Source of the DNA: Terrimicrobium sacchariphilum
GTDB taxonomy: Bacteria; Verrucomicrobiota; Verrucomicrobiia; Chthoniobacterales; Terrimicrobiaceae
DNA length: 64,000 bases
Direction: 5' to 3'
Assembly: GCF_001613545.1 (NCBI RefSeq)
Contig: NZ_BDCO01000002.1
Location: 2,046,001-2,110,000 of the forward strand
The notes beneath the pieces are model-generated. The model was not told where the DNA came from, made no database searches, and was given only the letters and a program-made list of their open reading frames with translations. Positions within the stretch are counted from its first letter, which is position 1. Each line of letters begins with the position of its first letter. Made by a program: the position numbers and the translations under genes. Of the stretch, positions 1-8,372 are shown piece after piece.

Positions 1-296
1 AGGCGACTGTCTTCATTCCCGCCAGTCTCGTCGCCTTTCTCGAGTGGATCGCAGCGGCGGAAATTGTGTTCACGGTCGACACGGCTGCGGCTCATTTCGC
101 CACAGCTTTGAACCAGCGCTGCATCGTCGCCTTCTCCGGGCTGCATTCTGGTATGTTTGCACCGTGGCAATCCGGCGACCGGCAGGCGTGGCTGCTTGCC
201 GAGCCGCGTCCAAAGAAGAAATCCCACTGGTACAAGGCGATTCCACCAGGGCGAATCGCCTCGGAAGCGCGCCGGGTGTTAGCTCTTTCAAAATAA
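1..296 (+). CDS. Glycosyltransferase family 9 (heptosyltransferase-like), C-terminal part
   Basis: The reading frame is open from the left edge (first full codon at base 3) to the TAA at 294-296, so only the last ~97 residues are seen. The segment VFTVDTAAAHFATAL followed by a phenylalanine-rich strand and APWQ matches the nucleotide-sugar binding end of GT9 enzymes, where the usual form is a DTGPAHLA-type motif before a loop ending in P-W. GT9 enzymes add heptose or other sugars to lipopolysaccharide core on the cytoplasmic face of the inner membrane. The substrate cannot be told from this piece. The next gene, a glycogen debrancher, starts 73 bp later and is unlikely to be functionally linked. 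Confidence 0.75.
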   Translation, partial: ATVFIPASLVAFLEWIAAAEIVFTVDTAAAHFATALNQRCIVAFSGLHSGMFAPWQSGDRQAWLLAEPRPKKKSHWYKAIPPGRIASEARRVLALSK

Positions 297-369
297 TCTC
301 GCGAAATTGATCCTAATTTCCCGGATTGCGCATGCTTTCTGCTTATAACAGTCTCTTGCTGTCGCCGTC

Positions 370-2502
370 ATGATTCCTAACCACACTCACACGCACGCCG
401 ATTTCCGGCTACGGTACGGACACCCGCTGCCTTTCGGAGCGAGCCACGTCCCCGGAGGCGTGAATTTCTCGATCTTCTCGACCTACGCGAAATCCTGCAC
501 GCTGGTGCTTTTTGAAAAGGGATCGGCGCAACCCTACGCGGAGATCCCATTCCCGCCGGAGTATCGCCTTGGCAACGTCTGGGCGATGATCGTTTTTGAT
601 CTGAGCTACGAGGATCTCGAGTACGGCTATCGGTTCGACGGTATCTTCGATGTGCGGGAGGGGCTGCATTTCGATCCGAAGAACGTTCTCCTCGACCCCT
701 ATGCGCGCGAGATCAGTGGCCGTGAGGTCTGGAAGCAGGAATCGCGGCATGGCGACGCCCACCCCTTCCGCGCACGCATTCCCTTCGAGGCTTTTGACTG
801 GGAGCATGATCGCCCGATCAAGCGCCCCGAGAGTGAGCTCGTCATCTACGAGATGCACGTGCGGGGATTCACTGCGCACCCCTCGGCAGAGGTACAACAT
901 CCCGGCACCTATGCCGCGATGAAGGACAAGATTCCCTACCTCAAGGATCTGGGAGTCAATACCGTCGAACTCATGCCGATCTTCGAGTTCGACGAACTCG
1001 AGAATACCCGTACCAATCCGCTCACGGGCGAGCAGCTTTGCAACTACTGGGGCTACAGCACGCTGGCCTTTTTTGCTCCCAAAGCCGGATTCGCCGCCAC
1101 CGGAAAGCACGGCACCCAGGTCGAGGAGCTGAAGGATCTCATCCGCGCCCTGCACTCCGCCGGCATCAAAGTCATCCTCGATGTGGTCTTTAACCACACC
1201 GCCGAGGGCGGGGAAAACGGCCCGACCTATTCCTTCCGGGGCATTGATAACAAGACGTACTACATGCTCGACTCGAGCGGGAAGTATGCCAATTACACGG
1301 GATGCGGTAATACTGTGAACTGCAATCACCCCGTCGTCCGTGGGTTCGTCATCGCCAGCCTCCGTCACTGGGCGGCGGAGTACCATATCGACGGATTCCG
1401 CTTCGACCTTGCCTCGGTGCTCGGTCGCGACTCCACCGGCGCCCCGCTGTCGAATCCCCCTTTGCTGGAATCCCTCGCCTACGACCCGGTGCTCGCCCAG
1501 TGCGACCTCATCGCCGAGGCCTGGGATGCTGGCGGCCTCTATCAAGTGGGCAATTTCCCATCCTACGGGCGCTGGCTGGAGTGGAACGGCAAGTTCCGCG
1601 ACGCCGCCCGCCGCTTCATCAAGGGCGATCCCGGCGTGGTCGGAGAAATGGTTCAGCGCATCATGGGATCGCCTGACATGTACGCCGCGGCGGGGCGCAA
1701 GCCGACGGCTTCGATCAACTTCATCACCTGCCACGACGGCTTCACTCTGCGCGACCTGTTTTCCTACAACGAGAAGCACAATCTCGATAACGGCGAAAAC
1801 AACAACGACGGCGCCAATGATAACTGGAGCTGGAATTGCGGCGTGGAAGGCGAGACCACCGATCAGGAGATCAACGCCCTGCGCCTCCGGCTCCAGAAAA
1901 ATGCCATCATGCTTCTCTTTGTCAGTCAGGGCGTGCCCATGCTGTGGATGGGGGATGAAAGCGGACGCACCCAGCGAGGCAATAACAACGCCTATTGCCA
2001 GGACGAGGATTGGAACTGGCTCGATTGGGCTCTCACGGAGGAAAACAAGGGGCTGTATCGTTTCACTCGCAATATGATTGCCTTTCGCAAGGCCAATCCC
2101 GCCCTGCGTCAGCCGGAGTTTCTGACCAGCAAGGATGTCATCGGGAGTGGGTATCCGGACATTTCCTGGCACGGTGTCCTGCCGTGGAAGCCGGATTGGG
2201 GGCTTCCCAGTCGATCGATCGCTTTCATGCTCTGCGGTCGCCATGGAGCCGCCGCCGGCGGGCCATCGCATTTCATTTATTGCGCCTTCAACATGTACTA
2301 CAAGCCACTGGAGTTCACTCTTCCGGTGCTGCCCAAGGGTTACGTATGGTTCCGCGTGGCGGATACGAGCCTGCCGTCGCCCGATGACATCGTCGAGCCG
2401 GGGCAGGAAGTGTTGCTGCCTGGAGTGAAGACGCTCACGATTGCCGAGCGCAGTTCGGTAATCCTTTTGGGCAAGCCCGATCCGTCGGTCGCCGTTACCT
2501 AG
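370..2502 (+). CDS. glgX: Glycogen debranching enzyme, isoamylase type (GlgX/TreX-like)
   Basis: A 710-residue GH13 protein that should hydrolyse alpha-1,6 branches of glycogen or limit dextrins in the cytoplasm. An N-terminal CBM48-like beta domain (about residues 12-110, with GASHVPGGVNFSIFS) precedes the TIM barrel. The four GH13 regions are visible: DVVFNHT, DGFRFDLASVLGRD with the nucleophile Asp346, LIAEAWD with the acid/base Glu383, and FITCHDGFTL with Asp456. The FSYNEKHN segment and the length (about 650-750 is usual for this family) favour isoamylase/GlgX over pullulanase. The ATG at 370 lies 20 bp after a TATAAC element. No other glycogen gene is nearby. Confidence 0.93.
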   Translation: MIPNHTHTHADFRLRYGHPLPFGASHVPGGVNFSIFSTYAKSCTLVLFEKGSAQPYAEIPFPPEYRLGNVWAMIVFDLSYEDLEYGYRFDGIFDVREGLHFDPKNVLLDPYAREISGREVWKQESRHGDAHPFRARIPFEAFDWEHDRPIKRPESELVIYEMHVRGFTAHPSAEVQHPGTYAAMKDKIPYLKDLGVNTVELMPIFEFDELENTRTNPLTGEQLCNYWGYSTLAFFAPKAGFAATGKHGTQVEELKDLIRALHSAGIKVILDVVFNHTAEGGENGPTYSFRGIDNKTYYMLDSSGKYANYTGCGNTVNCNHPVVRGFVIASLRHWAAEYHIDGFRFDLASVLGRDSTGAPLSNPPLLESLAYDPVLAQCDLIAEAWDAGGLYQVGNFPSYGRWLEWNGKFRDAARRFIKGDPGVVGEMVQRIMGSPDMYAAAGRKPTASINFITCHDGFTLRDLFSYNEKHNLDNGENNNDGANDNWSWNCGVEGETTDQEINALRLRLQKNAIMLLFVSQGVPMLWMGDESGRTQRGNNNAYCQDEDWNWLDWALTEENKGLYRFTRNMIAFRKANPALRQPEFLTSKDVIGSGYPDISWHGVLPWKPDWGLPSRSIAFMLCGRHGAAAGGPSHFIYCAFNMYYKPLEFTLPVLPKGYVWFRVADTSLPSPDDIVEPGQEVLLPGVKTLTIAERSSVILLGKPDPSVAVT

Positions 2503-2528
2503 TTTCGGTCCGCTCCACGACTCTATAG

Positions 2529-2553
2529 ATCCCGACCGCTATAGCGGCGGGAT
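2529..2553. terminator. Palindromic hairpin between convergent genes
   Basis: The arms ATCCCG-CCGC and GCGG-CGGGAT flank a TATA loop, with one bulged A in the left arm. The element sits between the 3' end of the debranching enzyme and the 3' end of the convergent membrane-protein gene. It has no adjacent T tract on the plus strand (a run of T lies 27 bp further on, at 2580-2586), so it is a candidate bidirectional terminator rather than a classic one. Confidence 0.4.
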
Positions 2554-2599
2554 TATCCTAGACGCTCTCAGGCGGCTCGATTTTTTAATATGTTGCTGT

Positions 2600-2944
2600 C
2601 TAGGTGTTTGCGAGGATGCAGATTCCGAAAAGGAGGCCGATGATCGCGGCGAGGACGATACCCGAGCCGCGAATAGCGTAGCGCCAGCCCCTGGGGGCGA
2701 TGCGATAGGCGTGTTCCGACAATGCGGTCCAGATCAGGGGAATCATCAGCAACAAGACCCCGTGGTGCACCAAAAAGGCTGCCATTGGCGTGACATCATC
2801 CGGGTTGCTGACTTTCAGCGCCACTCCCAGCAGCAGGATGCCGATCGTCAGGAAGACAAACTGTGTGATGCCGATGACGACAATGTCCGGCTGGGGTGGA
2901 ATGAAGGGGAGTTGGAAGAGGTTTTTGGGGGATTTCTGATCCAT
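2600..2944 (-). CDS. Small integral membrane protein, unknown function
   Basis: A 114-residue protein with three likely membrane segments: about residues 22-42 (VVIGITQFVFLTIGILLLGV), 56-76 and 90-110. I do not recognise a family. The ATG at 2944 is chosen because a clear GGAGG lies 8 nt upstream; a TTG five codons earlier is in frame but lies inside that ribosome-binding site. It is transcribed alone, towards the debranching enzyme gene. Nothing in the neighbourhood points to a function. Confidence 0.7.
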   Translation of the reverse strand: MDQKSPKNLFQLPFIPPQPDIVVIGITQFVFLTIGILLLGVALKVSNPDDVTPMAAFLVHHGVLLLMIPLIWTALSEHAYRIAPRGWRYAIRGSGIVLAAIIGLLFGICILANT

Positions 2945-3027
2945 GATGGGTGCCTCCAAAGAGAAGATACCATCATTTGGGAGGGGGACTCATCCAATAT
3001 TGTTGATTTCTTGCCACTTATTGAAAG

Positions 3028-3042
3028 TTTGCCGTCCGCAAA
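3028..3042. promoter_or_regulatory. Short inverted repeat upstream of the dksA-like promoter
   Basis: TTTGC and GCAAA are separated by CGTCC, centred 35 bp upstream of the predicted -35 box. It could be an operator, but the arms are only 5 bp and such repeats occur by chance. Confidence 0.25.
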
Positions 3043-3069
3043 ATAGGGCTGAAAACCCAAAGAATCCCC

Positions 3070-3098
3070 TTGCACAGTGCCAAGGGAGAGGCTAAATA
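3070..3098 (+). promoter_or_regulatory. Sigma70-type promoter for the dksA-like/rpmG/rpsR cluster
   Basis: A TTGCAC -35 box (3070-3075) and a TAAATA -10 box (3093-3098) are separated by exactly 17 nt. Transcription would start near 3105, giving a ~20-nt leader before the ATG at 3124. This is one of the best promoter-like sequences in the window. Confidence 0.6.
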
Positions 3099-3123
3099 TT
3101 CGCCCCTTTTCAACGAACCCAAA

Positions 3124-3705
3124 ATGGCGAGCAAGCAGAATAAATCCCCCAAAGCTGAAGGCACTCCTGATGAAGGAGCTGACGCTGCGAAGAAGCAGAC
3201 TGCCAAGAAAGAATCCGCACCCGCCGCTGGGTCCAAGGAAGCGGTGTTCCTCGAGAAGCAGCGCGAGCGTCTTCTCGCTCTCAAGGACACGCTCCTCGAT
3301 TCCATGCAGGGCGTGGCCCGCGACAGCCTCCGCTCCCGCGCGGAAGGCAGCGAGGCGAGCGCCTTCGGCATGCACCAGGCCGACGCTGGCAGCGACGCCT
3401 ACGACCGCGACTTTGCCCTGAGCCTCCTTTCCCAGGAGCAGGACTCCCTTTACGAGATCGATGAAGCTCTCAAGCGCATCGAAGCCGGCAGCTACGGCGT
3501 CTGCGAGATGTCGGGCAAGCCGATCCCTCACGCCCGCCTTGAAGCTCTTCCCTTCACCCGTTATACGGTGGAGTGCCAGGCGGAACTCGAAAAGCGCAAC
3601 CGCTTCCAGCGCGTGCGCCAGCCCGTCACCTCGCTATTCGGTCTGGGCGAGGATGATGGAGGAGACGGCGAAGACGAAGACAACTCGACCGACACCAAGG
3701 ACTAA
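3124..3705 (+). CDS. DksA/TraR-family transcription factor with reduced Cys set
   Basis: A 193-residue protein. A Lys/Ala-rich, low-complexity N-terminus (about residues 1-40) precedes a coiled-coil region (about 45-115) and the C-terminal zinc-finger-like fold with [15 protein letters not shown]. DksA proteins bind RNA polymerase through the secondary channel and modulate initiation, often with ppGpp. The usual C-x2-C-x17-C-x2-C is here C127-x2-S130-x17-T148-x2-C151, so two of four zinc ligands are missing. This is the arrangement described for zinc-independent DksA2 of Pseudomonas. The ATG at 3124 lies just after a good promoter; an upstream in-frame ATG at 3070 overlaps the -35 box and is unlikely. 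rpmG and rpsR follow closely, suggesting co-transcription. Confidence 0.88.
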   Translation: MASKQNKSPKAEGTPDEGADAAKKQTAKKESAPAAGSKEAVFLEKQRERLLALKDTLLDSMQGVARDSLRSRAEGSEASAFGMHQADAGSDAYDRDFALSLLSQEQDSLYEIDEALKRIEAGSYGVCEMSGKPIPHARLEALPFTRYTVECQAELEKRNRFQRVRQPVTSLFGLGEDDGGDGEDEDNSTDTKD

Positions 3706-3710
3706 TCACC

Positions 3711-3884
3711 ATGCCACAGGAAATCATCACCCTCGAGTGCACCGAGGCCAAGGCGGAGGGCAAGCCCGTTTCCCGCTACGTCACCACTCGTAACAAGAAG
3801 AGCCCCCGCACCCCGGGTCGTCTCGAGAAGAAGAAGTACAACCCGAATCTCCGCAGGCACACCCTGCATCGGGAAATCAAGTAA
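3711..3884 (+). CDS. rpmG: Ribosomal protein L33
   Basis: A 57-residue protein, [14 protein letters not shown]... ending [16 protein letters not shown], which is the conserved L33 C-terminus. L33 is a small basic protein of the large subunit near the E site. The first CxxC is reduced to CTEA and the second to NPNL, so this is a zinc-free (C-minus) form. It begins 5 nt after the dksA-like stop codon and ends 6 nt before rpsR, so the three genes look co-transcribed. Confidence 0.93.
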   Translation: MPQEIITLECTEAKAEGKPVSRYVTTRNKKSPRTPGRLEKKKYNPNLRRHTLHREIK

Positions 3885-3890
3885 CACATC

Positions 3891-4130
3891 ATGCAGCCGA
3901 AAACGCCCAAACGCCGCTCCAATTTCCGCCGCGCGAATCGCACGATGCCGCGCCGTCGCACGGATCTTGCCGAGGAGGCGATCGATTACAAGAACCCTGA
4001 GCTCCTGAAGCGCTTCGTTACCGAAAGCGGCAAGATCATTCCTCGCCGTGTCACCGGTATGTCCGCCCGTCTTCACCGCAAGATCACCCGTGAGATCAAG
4101 CGTGCTCGTGCGGTTCTGCTGATGAAGTAG
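3891..4130 (+). CDS. rpsR: Ribosomal protein S18
   Basis: A 79-residue protein with the S18 core [19 protein letters not shown] and [20 protein letters not shown] followed by a basic helix. S18 binds the small-subunit platform with S6. It contains no cysteine, so it is of the non-zinc type. It follows rpmG by 6 nt and ends 1 nt before the stop codon of the convergent AsmA-like gene, leaving no room for a terminator between them. Confidence 0.95.
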   Translation: MQPKTPKRRSNFRRANRTMPRRRTDLAEEAIDYKNPELLKRFVTESGKIIPRRVTGMSARLHRKITREIKRARAVLLMK

Positions 4131-4131
4131 T

Positions 4132-6579
4132 TCAGCGCTGGCGACCGTTGCTATGGTCGCCGCCGTTGGTTTTTTGAGGAGCCGGATGCGTCCCTGACGT
4201 CTCCGGCTCTTTCGTTGCGTCCCCGGCATTTCCGCTGTCGAAGCGCGGGATGATCTTGGGACGCCATTGCGGATCAGCAAATGATCCCGTCGAGACATAC
4301 TCAAAGAGCTTGCTCACCGGGAACAACACGATGCCAGGCACTCCTTTGGCATTGATGCGCACCGAGAGGTTCATCTTGTCGACGAGGAAGCCGATATCGC
4401 CGCTACCGATGAGATTGAAGCCAAATCCCTGGATCACCAGGTTGTCGGTGATGATCTTGCCGTCGTTGATTCGGAAATCGGCCGTCGCGAGATGCGCGCT
4501 TTCATAGCCGCTGCCAGGGATGATCTTGTCCAGGATGTCCGAAAACGGTCCCAGGAACGGGATGGCAAAGACCTTTCCATCCTCCACCCGGATCGAGCCT
4601 TCCCCTTTCATCGTCTCGGCCAGCCCTCCTCGCATGGTGAATTTGTACGTACCCGATGCTACGCCCTGGGAGGTGTCGTAGTTAAAGTAAAGTTTCGTCA
4701 GCTTGGCAAAATCGACCCGCTTTACGGTGACACTGGCGGTTACCGTGGGATCGTTGGGTGCAGTTGAGACGTTGGCGTCCAGGGCGGCCTCTCCGTCCAT
4801 CAGCTTGGCACTGCCGATCTTTACCAGCACCTTGCTGCCCACCACATTGACTGTCCCTGTCGTGCGGCCAAAGCGCAGCGTGCGGGCCAGTAGATCGTAG
4901 TCGAAGCCATCCGCCTGCAGCTTGAGCGCGAGATTGTTGCCGCTTGGATCCTTGAGGGAAATGACTCCGCCGCCCTGGACCTTCGGAGCCTTGGTGAAAC
5001 GGTATGGCTTCAGCGCCTCGGCGATCTTCGGATCGGCCCACATCAGCACATCGACCGGGAAGAGCGACGAGTTGATATTCTGGAGACGCACCTGCTGTCC
5101 GCCGAAATCATAGACGAAATTGCCTGTTCCCGTCCCCCCGCGTCCCTTGATCGTGAAATCCTTGTAGGACACCGCCCGGTTTGCGATCTCCAGCTTGGCC
5201 TCTGCGGAGTCAAACCACGCGCCGCGCATGGCTGTGCGACCGAGTTTCATCGTGCCGGTTCCGGTAACACTCGCAAAGTCGGGTTTTGTCCCTTGCACCT
5301 CGATCTGGACATACGGATTGTCCTTGAACTCCATCTGCTTGAGAAACTCCTGCTCTTTCGGCCCGAGAAGAGGCGCAAACAGGGTGGGGGGGATGGAGTT
5401 CGTCATGCGCAGGCGAAAATCGCCGGGGCTGTACAGCACGTCGGCGACCAGTTCCGCCCCATTCATCCAAAGCTGCACATCCCGTGCAAAGACCTGCCCG
5501 TTACGCCATGCAAAATCCGCCGCCAGCGTATCAACCTTCGCTCCCTTGAGCGTGAACTTCCCGGCGCGGACCGAACCTGTGAAAAAGGACGCTGCCGGGG
5601 TAGTTATGTCCACCGTCCCGGAAACGGTGAGCTGTGGAGCTTCCTGAAAGATGAAATTCCGTGCGAAGGATGTCTTTGGAAACAAGCCCATGAGGGGCTT
5701 GGGAGACATCGAACTCGCTAGCTCAAACTCGAATTGCCCGTTTTCCAGGCGTCCGCTCAGGTTGAGCGAGCCATCGGTCCCTTGAATCTGCAATTGAGGA
5801 ATGGTCAGGATCTTGTTTGCGACAGTGGCCTGCGCCTGTATGCCCTCGATGCGCCAGGTAGGACCGATGATGGGACCACTCTGGATCGAGATAGGCGCAA
5901 CTCGAATGGTCGATGGATCGGCGAGATCCCCGGAGATCTCGAGCCGGATCTCGGGACGGCTTCCGCTGAAGCGCAGTTTAGAGAGAGAGTCGATGATGTC
6001 TGCGGCGAGTTCTCGATGCGCCTGCCCGGCGGTTGGCGAGTTGTTGTTCCCGAAATGAAACGCTCCCGGGTTACGTACCAGTCCGTTCAGCGAGAGCCGG
6101 ATGCCAAAAAACTCACAGTCAAAATAGCTCAGCCGCATCTGGTCCGCGATGAGGACAAACTGCCCGTTCACGTTGCGCAGTTCCACCCGCACCGGGTTCG
6201 GTCCCGGCTCAAGCGGGACCGAGACATCCGTTCCGTCGAGTTCCAGGTGGTCGATGGTGACCTGGCGATTCATCAAATCGCTCATGGAGATCGAGACTGT
6301 CAGGCGATCGATATGGGCAAAATCGGGACCTTCCGGAGTAGTGCCCGAGACTACGACATCCTCCGCCACCAGGCCGCGGAATGGATTGAACCGCAGCTTG
6401 CCGATCACCGTTTTGAAATTGTCTCCTCGCAGGGCCTTTTCGACCTGTTCCTTCAGCCCGAAGCCGATGCCGACGCGATCGGCATAAATCAATGTGGCCG
6501 GGAGACCGACAAAGATCACGAGCATCGCAAGCCGCAGCAGCCAGCGAACGAGGAACCTGGGGACCGGAGGAAGGAGCAT
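4132..6579 (-). CDS. AsmA-like / intermembrane lipid-transport-type envelope protein
   Basis: An 815-residue protein with one N-terminal membrane segment (about residues 11-33, LRLAMLVIFVGLPATLIYA) and a long periplasmic beta-rich body. The C-terminal third (GEGSIRVEDGKVFAIPFLG, then repeated short strands) reads like the AsmA C-terminal region. AsmA/TamB/YhdP relatives form hydrophobic grooves that carry phospholipid across the periplasm in other Gram-negatives; that role is inferred here. The tail (about 785-815) is Thr/Gly/Asn-rich and probably disordered. The LolD-like ATPase gene lies upstream on the same strand with a 23-bp gap, so both may form an envelope-biogenesis operon. Confidence 0.7.
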   Translation of the reverse strand: MLLPPVPRFLVRWLLRLAMLVIFVGLPATLIYADRVGIGFGLKEQVEKALRGDNFKTVIGKLRFNPFRGLVAEDVVVSGTTPEGPDFAHIDRLTVSISMSDLMNRQVTIDHLELDGTDVSVPLEPGPNPVRVELRNVNGQFVLIADQMRLSYFDCEFFGIRLSLNGLVRNPGAFHFGNNNSPTAGQAHRELAADIIDSLSKLRFSGSRPEIRLEISGDLADPSTIRVAPISIQSGPIIGPTWRIEGIQAQATVANKILTIPQLQIQGTDGSLNLSGRLENGQFEFELASSMSPKPLMGLFPKTSFARNFIFQEAPQLTVSGTVDITTPAASFFTGSVRAGKFTLKGAKVDTLAADFAWRNGQVFARDVQLWMNGAELVADVLYSPGDFRLRMTNSIPPTLFAPLLGPKEQEFLKQMEFKDNPYVQIEVQGTKPDFASVTGTGTMKLGRTAMRGAWFDSAEAKLEIANRAVSYKDFTIKGRGGTGTGNFVYDFGGQQVRLQNINSSLFPVDVLMWADPKIAEALKPYRFTKAPKVQGGGVISLKDPSGNNLALKLQADGFDYDLLARTLRFGRTTGTVNVVGSKVLVKIGSAKLMDGEAALDANVSTAPNDPTVTASVTVKRVDFAKLTKLYFNYDTSQGVASGTYKFTMRGGLAETMKGEGSIRVEDGKVFAIPFLGPFSDILDKIIPGSGYESAHLATADFRINDGKIITDNLVIQGFGFNLIGSGDIGFLVDKMNLSVRINAKGVPGIVLFPVSKLFEYVSTGSFADPQWRPKIIPRFDSGNAGDATKEPETSGTHPAPQKTNGGDHSNGRQR

Positions 6580-6602
6580 TGAAACTGTCGAGGGGGATCG
6601 CG

Positions 6603-7277
6603 TCAGTTGGCCAGGAGGCCATCCTCGATGCGAAGGAGTCGGTCACCTCGCTTGGCGAGGTTTTCATCGTGGGTCACGACGACCAGTGTGCGCTTGTCGT
6701 CCCGCGCCACGCCTAGGAGGAGCTCGATGATCGATTCACCCGTGTTCTTGTCGAGATTGCCCGTAGGTTCATCCGCAAAAAGGATCGTCGGATCATTGAC
6801 GAGGGACCTCGCGATGGCAACGCGCTGCTGCTCGCCGCCGCTCAGTTCGGAGGGGAGGTGATTCATGCGTTCCTTCAGTCCCACACGCTCGAGCAACGCC
6901 TCGGCCAGTTCGGAGTTTACCTTGCCAGCGAGCATTCCGGGGATTTTTACATTCTCCAGCGCCGTCAGCTCAGGCAGCAGGTAGTAGGATTGGAAAATGA
7001 AACCCATGCTCTTGTTGCGGACCCGCGCCAGTCGGTCCGATCCGAGGGAATAAAGATCCTGTCCTTCAAAGGTCACCGTGCCGCCCTCTGGGCGTTCCAG
7101 CCCGGCCAGGGTATAGAGGAGGGTGGTTTTTCCAGCGCCCGAGGCGCCGCAGAGGAAAACGGTTTCCCCCTTCTGCACTCCGATCGAGATGCCTCGCAGG
7201 ACATTCAGGTTGGTCCGGCCCATCCGAAACGAACGGGACAGATCCTTGGAAACGAGTTGATATTCCGAAACAGCCAC
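6603..7277 (-). CDS. ABC transporter ATP-binding protein, LolD/FtsE/MacB type
   Basis: A 224-residue single nucleotide-binding domain. Walker A is GASGAGKTT, the Q-loop FIFQSYYLLPELTALEN, the signature LSGGEQQR, Walker B ILFADEPTGNLD, and the H-loop VVVTHD. The PTGNLD and the PELTALEN segments are typical of the LolD/MacB/FtsE group, which power lipoprotein release or mechanotransmission rather than solute import. No cognate permease is inside the window. The 23-bp gap to the AsmA-like gene suggests joint expression. LolD is my first choice for its role, but FtsE-like or MacB-like functions are possible. Confidence 0.85.
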   Translation of the reverse strand: MAVSEYQLVSKDLSRSFRMGRTNLNVLRGISIGVQKGETVFLCGASGAGKTTLLYTLAGLERPEGGTVTFEGQDLYSLGSDRLARVRNKSMGFIFQSYYLLPELTALENVKIPGMLAGKVNSELAEALLERVGLKERMNHLPSELSGGEQQRVAIARSLVNDPTILFADEPTGNLDKNTGESIIELLLGVARDDKRTLVVVTHDENLAKRGDRLLRIEDGLLAN

Positions 7278-7373
7278 GTCCTTTCCCTACGCGAAAAACT
7301 TGCGCTTTGCACCGCCAACTTGACGAAATCTCCCTCCGGGAGCAAAACGGATTGCGCGAATCACGGGAACGGA

Positions 7374-8282
7374 ATGCACTTCGGTACTCCAGGCCTTCGC
7401 TTTCTGTTGCTTCCTCTTGGATGCACTCTGGTTTCGCTGTTTCCCGGCTGGTCCGAGGAGCCGGTGCTCGCCCTCGCCACTCTGCCGGTTCCGGTGGTTA
7501 CGACGATGGGCCCGATTGTTCCGGGGACGGATACCATCCTTAGCCAGATCGAGGACCTGCGGCGTGCAGAGGAAGCCCGACAACACGCGCTTGCCATGGA
7601 GTTCTTCTCCGCCATCGCCCGGGACGACAAGGCCACGTTTTGCCGTCTCCTGAATGAGGGACTCGATCCCAATACGACGTTGCCTGCCCCGGTCCCGAGG
7701 GAGTTCGTTCGCCAGTTTTCCGATGAACTCACGGCCTACTATGCAGGCAGCGAGCAGGGCGTGACCGCTCTCATGCTGGCTACCCTCACTCGGAATGAGG
7801 TGTTTGTCAGGATACTCCTTCAGGCTGGAGCAGACCCCTGGAGGATGACGAAACGGCACAAGACCTTTGCTCTCTGGCTCGCGGGCAAGACTCAGCAGGT
7901 GACCATCATGCAGATGCTCATGGGAATCGCTCCGGATAGTGAGGCGGCGCGTACTCGCATTTCCGTCGATCTTTCCGCGCAGCGGGCTTCTGTCTGGCGG
8001 GGTGACGACGTCGTGCTCGTGACAGATATCTCCTCCGGTCGCCCCTCGCGTCCTACTCCCACCGGGCGTTTTGTGGTCACCGATAAGTACCGGACCTGGA
8101 AATCCACGCTCTACCACGCGAAAATGCCGTATTTTTTGCGGCTTTCCTGCGGTGATTTTGGGCTGCATGCGGGCTACTTGCCAGGTTATCCCGCCTCTCA
8201 CGGTTGCATTCGGTTGCCTGAGGAGGTCGCCCGCAAACTCTTCGCCGATATACCGGTTGGGACGCTGGTCGAGATCAGGTAA
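7374..8282 (+). CDS. Secreted L,D-transpeptidase with ankyrin-like repeats
   Basis: A 302-residue protein. A signal peptide (about residues 1-28) is followed by ankyrin-like helices (about 75-185; GVTALMLATLTRNEVFVRILLQ then AGADP) and a C-terminal YkuD domain (about 195-302). The YkuD catalytic motif is intact: GLHAGYLPGYPASHG followed by C278-IRL. Enzymes of this family make 3-3 cross-links in peptidoglycan or attach proteins to it. Ankyrin repeats usually mediate protein contacts, and their presence on a periplasmic LDT is uncommon. The ATG at 7374 is chosen because it begins the signal peptide; the frame stays open upstream only as an overlap with the divergent ABC gene. Confidence 0.88.
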   Translation: MHFGTPGLRFLLLPLGCTLVSLFPGWSEEPVLALATLPVPVVTTMGPIVPGTDTILSQIEDLRRAEEARQHALAMEFFSAIARDDKATFCRLLNEGLDPNTTLPAPVPREFVRQFSDELTAYYAGSEQGVTALMLATLTRNEVFVRILLQAGADPWRMTKRHKTFALWLAGKTQQVTIMQMLMGIAPDSEAARTRISVDLSAQRASVWRGDDVVLVTDISSGRPSRPTPTGRFVVTDKYRTWKSTLYHAKMPYFLRLSCGDFGLHAGYLPGYPASHGCIRLPEEVARKLFADIPVGTLVEIR

Positions 8283-8333
8283 ACACCGTAAGGCTTTGCC
8301 CTGACCGAGGGAACAGGGTGCGAATTCCGCGAT

Positions 8334-8361
8334 TGCCCGCCGTCGGGCGAACGCTATTGTA
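8334..8361 (+). promoter_or_regulatory. Candidate sigma70-type promoter
   Basis: TTGCCC (8334-8339) and TATTGT (8356-8361) are separated by 16 nt, 11 bp before the ATG at 8373. The same -35 hexamer and spacing precede the tRNA at 22642. Confidence 0.4.
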
Positions 8362-8372
8362 ACTCGCTTTCG

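Noticed and set aside
409-2271. 620-residue frame on the minus strand
   Set aside because: Exactly antisense to the debranching enzyme gene, Arg/Val/Asp-rich and without motifs. Long antisense frames are expected at this G+C content.
6858-7373. Upstream extension of the L,D-transpeptidase frame
   Set aside because: It runs antisense to the ABC ATPase gene and would bury the signal peptide 172 residues inside the protein.
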